5,589 bases of DNA, from the NCBI GenBank assembly GCA_913054525.1, contig CAJXHR010000051.1, forward strand, positions 1 through 5,589, given 5' to 3'. How positions within the stretch are numbered: the stretch's first letter is position 1; each line of letters starts with the position of its first letter. The notes under the pieces were generated by a model. The model saw nothing but the letters and a program-made list of their open reading frames with translations, was not told the origin of the DNA and made no database searches. Positions 1 through 4,611 of this stretch are shown here, piece by piece. Origin of the DNA: an uncultured bacterium. Its GTDB lineage: Bacteria; Patescibacteriota; Minisyncoccia; Spechtbacterales; HO2-43-30. The position numbers were made by a program, and so were the translations under genes.

Positions 1-55
1 AGAAATTTTCGCGCACGCGCCTGCGCGCGGCTACTCCCATTTTTTTGTTTCGCGC
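1..55. repeat. 55-bp direct repeat, copy A (window edge)
   Basis: These bases match 1350-1404 at every position and in the same orientation. The match stops at base 56, where this copy has A and the other has G. The other copy is ordinary treT coding sequence, so this one is the displaced copy. Its last five bases (CGCGC, 51-55) also fit the expected tRNA-Val 3' arm, so the join has 5 bp of microhomology. Because the match begins at base 1, its true length to the left is unknown. A length of exactly 55 is also a common de Bruijn assembly k-mer, which makes an assembly-edge origin plausible. Confidence 0.95.
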
Positions 56-120
56 AAGGATTCCAACCCTGGACCTACTCGGTGTAAACGAGTCGCTCTA
101 ACCAACTGAGCTACGCGCCC
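48..120 (-). tRNA. tRNA-Val(UAC), 3' acceptor end aberrant
   Basis: On the minus strand a cloverleaf starts at 120. The acceptor 5' strand is GGGCGCG, the D arm is GCTC/GAGC with an AGTTGGTTA loop, and the anticodon stem is ACTCG/CGAGT with loop TTTACAC. This gives anticodon UAC (valine). The variable loop is AGGTC and the T stem is CAGGG/CCTTG. Two things are odd. The acceptor 3' strand reads CGCGAAA instead of CGCGCCC, so pairs 1-3 cannot form; those three bases lie in the repeat copied from treT. The T loop is TTGGAAT, with G where the near-universal C56 should be, which would break the G19-C56 contact. No CCA is encoded at the expected place. The identity is clear, but the 3' end here is probably not the native one, and this copy may be non-functional. 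Its first base is shared with the stop codon of the upstream channel gene. Confidence 0.85.
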
Positions 121-980
121 TATTTCTTCATCCAAACAGTCCTCTGTGGGAATGGGATTTCGATACCCTCTTTGTCAAAGGCATATTTAATCCGCTTTCG
201 AAATTCCCTCAAGATGCCCCACTGTGTCCCGGGTTTTGTGTCTCCCGTAACTGTTATTTCTATGCCTGAATCGGCAAAATTGCTTGGCCCCGTTCCCACG
301 ACCTGAATAGTTGTAAGAGTATCTTCTTTCCATGGAGATTCTTCCGCCATTTCTTTTCCTACTTTATTTATTACTTCCATCACGTGGTCTATATCTTCCT
401 TGTAAGCGACGCTTATGTCCATGCGGGCGCTTCCCAGTTTTTTCGTGTAATTGGCGACCTTACTTACTGTTCCGTGAGGAATGTGGTGTACTGTGCCGTG
501 CAAATCTCTAAGAATTGTTTTTCGTAGAGTAATATCTTCTATAGTTCCGCAGGTATCATCCAGGCAGACATAGTCCTCCACCCGGTATTGATTTTCCAAG
601 ATGACGAAAAGACCCGCCAAGAAATCTCGCACCATATGTTGTGTCCCAAACCCTATAGCGAGCCCTAATATTCCCGCTCCCGCGAGGAGCGGCCCAATGT
701 TTATCCCAAGCTCCGGAAGGGCCATTGCTACCGCTATTATCCATACGATAAGCTTTAGGCTTCCGGCAAAAATCTTAATCAGCGTTTCTTCTCTCTTTCG
801 TTTCGCGTCCGCTTCATGCCTATCCGAGACCACAGCTTTGCGTACCGTTTTTTCTATGAATTTTCTTCCGATTCGGTTCAGCACAAAAGCGCCGAAAAGG
901 ATAAAAACAATTTTTACCCCATGAGACAAAAGCCACGGAATAATAAAGCTTATTATATTTCCCACTTGAATTTCCGTCAT
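120..980 (-). CDS. mscS: MscS-family small-conductance mechanosensitive channel
   Basis: The product has 286 residues, the size of E. coli MscS, and appears complete. Three hydrophobic segments lie at about residues 8-36, 70-90 and 94-128. The third is the Gly/Ala-rich pore helix (GAGILGLAIGFGTQ, 101-114) followed by RDFLAG (118-123). The beta domain follows with GTIEDITLRKT (145-155) and LRDLHGTVHHIPHG (157-170), where the usual IPNG is IPHG. A cytoplasmic alpha/beta domain runs to about 275. By family knowledge, such channels sit in the inner membrane as heptamers and release solutes when membrane tension rises on hypo-osmotic shock. The ATG is five bases after the stop of the PurF fragment and has no clear Shine-Dalgarno, so translation may be coupled to it. 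Its TAG stop ends on the first base of the tRNA. The symbol is family-level; a YkuT-like paralogue is equally possible. Confidence 0.93.
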   Translation of the reverse strand: MTEIQVGNIISFIIPWLLSHGVKIVFILFGAFVLNRIGRKFIEKTVRKAVVSDRHEADAKRKREETLIKIFAGSLKLIVWIIAVAMALPELGINIGPLLAGAGILGLAIGFGTQHMVRDFLAGLFVILENQYRVEDYVCLDDTCGTIEDITLRKTILRDLHGTVHHIPHGTVSKVANYTKKLGSARMDISVAYKEDIDHVMEVINKVGKEMAEESPWKEDTLTTIQVVGTGPSNFADSGIEITVTGDTKPGTQWGILREFRKRIKYAFDKEGIEIPFPQRTVWMKK

Positions 981-985
981 AGTGT

Positions 986-1267
986 TTATGCTAAGTTTGC
1001 CAAAGTGCCCAGGGCGGAACTTGAGCCGGTATTGGAATAACGCACATGCCCTACGCCTACTCTTCCTCGAAGGGTCTCGGCTTTTCTGTTTGCAAAAACA
1101 AGAGGCATTTCACCCATACCGACGTGCTTATCGATAACATCGTTGACCTCGTCATAAGTGGCAATACCGCCGCTCTCTTTACCCCGATGCTGAAGAGCCT
1201 TGCATCCCACAAAGATATCCGAACCAGCCGGCCTGTACTCATTCCGGATTCCAAAAATTCCGCACAT
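986..1267 (-). CDS. purF: Truncated PurF-like glutamine amidotransferase N-terminus (probable remnant)
   Basis: The 93-residue frame starts MCGIFGI, giving the Ntn-hydrolase nucleophile Cys2 after Met removal. It continues with KALQHRGKESGG (23-34) and GVGHVRYSNTGSSS (71-84), the order seen at the start of amidophosphoribosyltransferase (PurF, first step of purine synthesis, glutaminase half). Full PurF is roughly 450-500 residues. Here the frame ends nine residues after GSSS, and the rest of the glutaminase domain and the whole PRPP-binding transferase domain are absent. The next gene begins five bases later, so there is no room for the missing part. The tail LGTLANLA faintly resembles the later 'G-LA-AHNGNL' segment with residues lost; this is speculation. 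The start has a very strong ribosome site, so the fragment could be translated, but catalysis is not expected. It may be a deletion remnant or the product of a bad join. Confidence 0.8.
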   Translation of the reverse strand: MCGIFGIRNEYRPAGSDIFVGCKALQHRGKESGGIATYDEVNDVIDKHVGMGEMPLVFANRKAETLRGRVGVGHVRYSNTGSSSALGTLANLA

Positions 1268-1273
1268 CTTACT

Positions 1274-1280
1274 CCTCCTT
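1274..1280 (-). promoter_or_regulatory. Strong Shine-Dalgarno of the PurF fragment
   Basis: The minus strand reads AAGGAGG, then six bases (AGTAAG), then ATG at 1267. This is essentially the full anti-Shine-Dalgarno complement at good spacing and fixes the start at MCGIFGI, which leaves Cys2 as the N-terminal nucleophile after processing. It is the best ribosome site in the minus-strand cluster; the flanking genes lack a clear one. Confidence 0.85.
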
Positions 1281-1293
1281 GTTTTTTTATTTT

Positions 1294-2556
1294 TTAATGA
1301 ACAAGCTCTTCAAACAATTTCAAATAATCAAGAAGCAGGCGGGGCATCAAGAAATTTTCGCGCACGCGCCTGCGCGCGGCTACTCCCATTTTTTTGTTTC
1401 GCGCGGGGTCCTGAAGAAGCTCAACGATTCTATCCGCCGCTTCATCGCTTGAATTTACCAAAAAACCGCTCTTTCCGTCAACAATCTGACGCTTTATGCC
1501 GCCAACATTCCCCCCAATTACCGGCTTGCCTTTCCACATTGCCTCGGTCACAACAAGGCCAAATCCTTCACGAATCGATTTTGCCATTATAACATCGGCA
1601 CTGGTCTGAAAAGCGCTAACAAAAGTAGAGATGCTGTAATCCTTTATCTGATCAAGATGTGCAAATAAGAATATATCCGGATCGCCCTTGGCATAACGCT
1701 GGACTTTTTTGAACACGCGCATTGCCTCGGGATCGTCAGACGCAATCATCAATCCCAAAAAGGCAAGCTGAAGATCCGGGATTTTATTTTTGGCCTTGTA
1801 AAAAGCGTCCACTACCCCAATCGGATCTTTCCATGGGTCGAATCTTGCAACCTGCACCACAAGCGGCTTTGTAATATTGATGCCCATATTCTCCACAATC
1901 AGCTCAGCGACTGAGGCACTCATCTTTCTGTTTTTTTCGGAAAGCGAATCAATCGCCGGGTAAAAAATCTTTACTTTATCCTTTGAAAAATCAGGGGAGA
2001 CAAATTCTTCCATTGTAAAAATCGATCTGTCGTATTTTTTTGCTATCGGGCCAATGAAATTCCAGGTTCCTTTGTTCGGGTGAGAAGTATCGATATGAAT
2101 TCGCGAAACTTTTTTTGATTTTTTTTCTTTGAGAAAATCAATTGTCGCAAGCGGTTGAGGATCATGAACGACCCAGATATCCGGCTTTATGTCGTCCATA
2201 AATTTTGCGGTGAAACGGTTGTGATCAATGTAGATTTTCCTACGCTCCTCCGTTAAAAAATTTCCCGGTTTTCCCTGGAGCGTGTTGTGCATTCCTTTGG
2301 TCACTTCGAAAAAAGCAGGATCGCGCGGAGGGGGCATTACATACCATTCCGCCTTCATGCCCACCCCATTCATAAGCGGGACCAAACTGCTTAAAATTTC
2401 CGCTACTCCCCCGCCTTGGGCCGTTGCGTTTATATGGGCTACTTTAAGCCCCTTCAATTTTCTTGAAATTTTTTGGCAGGATTTATATTGCTCTTCCGGA
2501 ATAACCCCTTTATAATCCCCGAGTAATTGAGGAGAAAGTTTTACTTTTTGCAGCAT
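1294..2556 (-). CDS. treT: TreT-type trehalose synthase (GT4 glycosyltransferase)
   Basis: The product has 420 residues and a complete GT-B fold. The N-terminal half carries NATAQGGGVAEIL (43-55), a hallmark of the TreT group, and HDPQP (131-135). The C-terminal half carries VVQVARFDPWKDPIGVV (233-249), whose Arg238 and Lys243 are expected to contact the donor phosphates, then SDDPE (273-277) and SIREGFGLVVTEAMW (327-341) with the EX7E pair Glu330/Glu338. By family knowledge, TreT joins glucose from an NDP-glucose donor to glucose to form trehalose in the cytoplasm, a compatible solute and stress protectant. A related GT4 specificity cannot be excluded. The ATG follows the polX TAA with no intervening base and only a weak GAAG upstream, so translation is probably coupled. 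Residues 385-402, an Arg-rich stretch ending RRRVRENF, are encoded by the 55-bp segment duplicated at the window's left edge. The segment fits the family here, so this is the native copy. Confidence 0.9.
   Translation of the reverse strand: MLQKVKLSPQLLGDYKGVIPEEQYKSCQKISRKLKGLKVAHINATAQGGGVAEILSSLVPLMNGVGMKAEWYVMPPPRDPAFFEVTKGMHNTLQGKPGNFLTEERRKIYIDHNRFTAKFMDDIKPDIWVVHDPQPLATIDFLKEKKSKKVSRIHIDTSHPNKGTWNFIGPIAKKYDRSIFTMEEFVSPDFSKDKVKIFYPAIDSLSEKNRKMSASVAELIVENMGINITKPLVVQVARFDPWKDPIGVVDAFYKAKNKIPDLQLAFLGLMIASDDPEAMRVFKKVQRYAKGDPDIFLFAHLDQIKDYSISTFVSAFQTSADVIMAKSIREGFGLVVTEAMWKGKPVIGGNVGGIKRQIVDGKSGFLVNSSDEAADRIVELLQDPARNKKMGVAARRRVRENFLMPRLLLDYLKLFEELVH
1350..1404. repeat. 55-bp direct repeat, copy B (native, inside treT)
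   Basis: This segment is identical to 1-55. It encodes TreT residues 385-402 in frame with family-like sequence on both sides, so it is the original context. It is rich in alternating CG (CGCGCACGCGCC near its left end) and ends in CGCGC, the microhomology shared with the tRNA-Val 3' arm. CG-rich self-complementary sequence of this kind can favour template switching. Confidence 0.95.
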
Positions 2557-4272
2557 TTATTTTAATTTCTTCAAAAATTTATTTAATGATAAAGTATTTA
2601 CCACGTCATTTGCCTCTGCCCAGCCGCGCCGGGCTTGGGCAATGCCGAATTCCAAATATTTCAAATGATCCTTGCTATGCGCGTCCGAATCAATCACAAA
2701 TTTTGCGCCGGCTTCCACGCCCATACGTATATGCTCGTCTTTTAGATCCGACCTATCGGGAAACGCATTTATTTCAAGCACTGTCCCCGTCTTTACCGCC
2801 TCCTTTATCACCCTCTCCATATCCAGCTCATACGCCTTCCTTCTTTGAATAAGCCGGCCTGTCGGATGAAAAAGAACATCGACGTGAGGATTGTTTATAG
2901 CCCGTACAATCCGCTCGGTCATATCCTCCTTCGACATCTTAAAAAACGAATGGACCGACACCCCGACAACGTCGAGCTTGGCAAGTACCTTATTTTCGAT
3001 ATCAAGCGACCCATCCTTTAAGATATTTACTTCGGCACCCTTAAGGATAGTGATACCCCCTATACTTTTATTTAATCTATCAATTTCCTTCATCTGACGC
3101 AAGAGCTTCTTCTCGTCGGCCCCTCCGGTCATAGCCAAGCTCTTTGTGTGATCCGTAATTGCGATATACTCAAGCCCCAATCGCTTTGCTTCTTTTGCCA
3201 TCTCTTCTATAGAATGAGCCCCGTCTGTCCAGTTGGTCTGCACCTGCAGATCACCCTTCAATGATCCATACGGGATAATCTTGGGCAGTTGTTTTTTCTC
3301 TTGAAGTAACTCTATCTCTCCCGTATCTTCCCGAAGCTCCGGCTCAAGATAGCGAAGCCCGATTGCTCCATATACTTCTTCTTCTGTTTTACTTGCTACA
3401 CTCTTTTTACCACGGAAGACGCCATACTCATTTAGTTTGAATCCTTTATCAATCGCAATCTGCCGCACTTTTATGTTATGCGCTTTACTGCCTGTAAAAT
3501 ATTGCAGCGCCGCACCCCAGCTCTCTTTCGGCACAACGCGCAGGTCTATGTCAAAATTACCTTTTACTCTCACAGACGCCTTGGTTACACCCTTTCCCCA
3601 TACTTTTATCACATCGGGCATGCTTATAAATTTTTCCGTAACCTTTTGCGGATTTTCTGTCGCGACCAGTATGTCAATATCGCCTATTGTCTCGCGCTTG
3701 CGCCGCAAAGACCCCGCGGGAGAAATATTCTCCACTTCTTTCATTGATTTAAATTCTTCTACTATCTCCTCTACCCTCGGCCATATATATCCGAGCAGCA
3801 TTCTACCGGAATTTTTTTTTACAAACTCAATGCCCTCCAATATATTCTCCTCCGTCTTTTTGCCGAATCCCTTGAGCTTTTGGATTTTCCCTGCCTTTGC
3901 CGCTTTTTCCAAATCCTCTAAATTTTTAATTTTAAGTTTTTTATAAAGCGTTTTTATACTCATGGGACCAAGCCCCTCAACAGAGGCAAGCTCGTCTATA
4001 TCCACGGGCATTTTCTTTTTAAGGTCCCCGTACTCTTTAATTTTTCCGGTCTTTATATATTCTTCTATTTTTTCAGCCATACCGCGGCCTATGCCATGCA
4101 AATCTTCGAGGCCTTTCAACCCTTTTTTCGCATAAACATCTTTGACGTTTAACGTCAAATTTTCGAGGATTTCTGCCCCATTTTCATAGGCGCGCGCGCG
4201 AAATCCGTCATCCTGCATTTGGAAAAACAAAGCCATTTTCCTGAAAATTGCCGCGATTTCTTGATTAAGCAT
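2557..4272 (-). CDS. polX: DNA polymerase X with C-terminal PHP domain (PolX)
   Basis: The product has 571 residues, normal for bacterial PolX. Helix-hairpin-helix segments lie near residues 55-75 (LHGIGRGMAEKI), 95-112 (VEGLGPMSIKTL) and 133-148 (LKGFGKKTEENI). The nucleotidyltransferase motif is GSLRRKRETIGDIDILV (187-203), with Asp198 and Asp200; the third metal-binding Asp is probably Asp243 in FDIDLRV. YFTGS (258-262) matches the pol beta nucleotide-binding motif. The PHP domain runs from about 339 to the end, with TDH (373-375), GAEV (412-415), VHS (440-442), FHP (468-470) and DSDAH (528-532). By family knowledge, it fills short gaps in base-excision repair and the PHP domain gives a Mn-dependent 3'-5' exonuclease. 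Oddly, PHP motif I is DLQVQT (341-346), with Gln at both usual His positions. The start at MLNQEIAAIF matches the family N-terminus. It is the first gene of the minus-strand cluster. Confidence 0.95.
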   Translation of the reverse strand: MLNQEIAAIFRKMALFFQMQDDGFRARAYENGAEILENLTLNVKDVYAKKGLKGLEDLHGIGRGMAEKIEEYIKTGKIKEYGDLKKKMPVDIDELASVEGLGPMSIKTLYKKLKIKNLEDLEKAAKAGKIQKLKGFGKKTEENILEGIEFVKKNSGRMLLGYIWPRVEEIVEEFKSMKEVENISPAGSLRRKRETIGDIDILVATENPQKVTEKFISMPDVIKVWGKGVTKASVRVKGNFDIDLRVVPKESWGAALQYFTGSKAHNIKVRQIAIDKGFKLNEYGVFRGKKSVASKTEEEVYGAIGLRYLEPELREDTGEIELLQEKKQLPKIIPYGSLKGDLQVQTNWTDGAHSIEEMAKEAKRLGLEYIAITDHTKSLAMTGGADEKKLLRQMKEIDRLNKSIGGITILKGAEVNILKDGSLDIENKVLAKLDVVGVSVHSFFKMSKEDMTERIVRAINNPHVDVLFHPTGRLIQRRKAYELDMERVIKEAVKTGTVLEINAFPDRSDLKDEHIRMGVEAGAKFVIDSDAHSKDHLKYLEFGIAQARRGWAEANDVVNTLSLNKFLKKLK

Positions 4273-4291
4273 ATCTCTATGCTACTATACT
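4261..4291. promoter_or_regulatory. Weak divergent promoter candidates upstream of polX
   Basis: On the minus strand TATAGT (4289-4284) lies 11 bases before the polX ATG, which would give a nearly leaderless mRNA; no convincing -35 is visible. On the plus strand TATACT (4286-4291) overlaps it, with TTGATT (4261-4266) 19 bases upstream, longer than the ideal spacing. Divergent transcription from here is needed in any model, because polX reads left and the next genes read right, but the elements are only moderate matches. Confidence 0.25.
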
Positions 4292-4321
4292 CTGAAGTTC
4301 TTTGAAAAGAGGTGACTAATC

Positions 4322-4477
4322 ATGGCTATTTGTAAGATATATGTCAAAGACCGCGATGAAAAATTCGTTGAAGCAGTCTATCTCCTCTATATAGCTGTTG
4401 ACAGATTTTTTATTTGGGTGTATAACACCTGGTCATCTGTAAAAACGGTGACTATCAAGCACATTTACATATTTTAA
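4322..4477 (+). CDS. Possible 51-aa small protein, unrecognised
   Basis: The ATG is preceded by GAGGTGA (4309-4315) with six bases between, a good ribosome site, and the frame runs 51 codons to TAA. The product begins MAICKIYVKDRDEKF, then becomes aromatic and aliphatic (VYLLYIAVDRFFIWVY, about 19-34) and ends in a basic IKHIYIF-like tail. The middle could be an amphipathic or membrane-associated helix, though Asp27 and Arg28 interrupt it. I do not recognise it. Against it, a near-consensus promoter lies inside the frame (4398-4426), and an open frame this short in AT-rich DNA can arise by chance. It could be a small regulator or toxin-like peptide next to the downstream gene, but nothing in the sequence shows this. 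Confidence 0.35.
   Translation: MAICKIYVKDRDEKFVEAVYLLYIAVDRFFIWVYNTWSSVKTVTIKHIYIF
4398..4426 (+). promoter_or_regulatory. Near-consensus sigma-70-type promoter
   Basis: TTGACA (4398-4403, a perfect -35) is followed by exactly 17 bases and then TATAAC (4421-4426, 5 of 6 to the -10 consensus). The expected start is near 4433, which leaves a leader of about 180 nt before the plus-strand gene at 4612. It is the strongest promoter-like signal in the window and suggests high basal transcription of the unknown gene. It lies within the possible 51-aa frame, so at least one of the two readings may be coincidental. Confidence 0.7.
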
Positions 4478-4611
4478 TTTTGGAGGTTGTTACAAAAAAA
4501 CAATTCTGAAGGGCTATATGCCCGGGACTATTTCATTTTGCGTTGCGCGGAATGCGCGTATATCGAAATTGGCCTATAAGGCCAAAATTTACTGAAAGGT
4601 GAAGCGACACC
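4433..4611 (+). promoter_or_regulatory. Structured 5' leader of the unknown plus-strand gene
   Basis: Three short hairpins, each with a five-base loop, lie between the promoter and the gene. They are GGGC-TATAT-GCCC (4511-4523), GCGC-GGAAT-GCGC (4545-4557) and TTGGCC-TATAA-GGCCAA (4569-4585). A second ribosome-site-like TGGAGGT (4481-4487) has no well-placed start codon. The real ribosome site AGGTGA (4597-4602) lies just after the last hairpin. No known riboswitch family is recognised, and no U-tract follows any hairpin, so these are not ordinary terminators. They could be translational control or mRNA-stability elements; the 4-bp stems are weak and may be chance. Confidence 0.35.
4597..4602 (+). 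promoter_or_regulatory. Shine-Dalgarno for the gene at 4612
   Basis: AGGTGA, within AAAGGTGA, precedes the ATG at 4612 by nine bases. The fit and spacing support this ATG as the true start. The next in-frame ATGs, at codons 19 and 24, have no comparable upstream site. Confidence 0.7.

Noticed and set aside
1046..1297. 83-codon plus-strand open frame
   Set aside because: Antisense to the PurF fragment, whose N-terminal motifs and strong ribosome site define the coding strand.
1..1404. Attachment-site pair of an integrating element at tRNA-Val
   Set aside because: A tRNA 3' end flanked by a direct repeat suggests att sites, but the repeat is treT coding sequence, only 5 bp of it matches the tRNA, and no integrase lies between the copies.
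3437..3946. 169-codon plus-strand open frame
   Set aside because: It lies wholly antisense to the polymerase core of PolX, whose motifs are unmistakable. The frame has no ribosome site and no recognisable motif.
4191..4200. CGCGCGCGCG tract as a repeat or regulatory site
   Set aside because: It simply encodes the conserved FRARAY segment of PolX and is not repeated elsewhere in a meaningful pattern.
4569..4585. TTGGCC/GGCCAA hairpin as an intrinsic terminator
   Set aside because: The stem has only 6 bp and is followed by AAATTT rather than a run of T, and it lies between a strong promoter and its gene.
4518..4595. 25-codon leader peptide (MPGTISF...) in the 5' leader
   Set aside because: It ends just before the next ribosome site, which is suggestive, but it has only a poor GAAGGG ribosome site and no run of a regulatory amino acid. 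Chance is likely.
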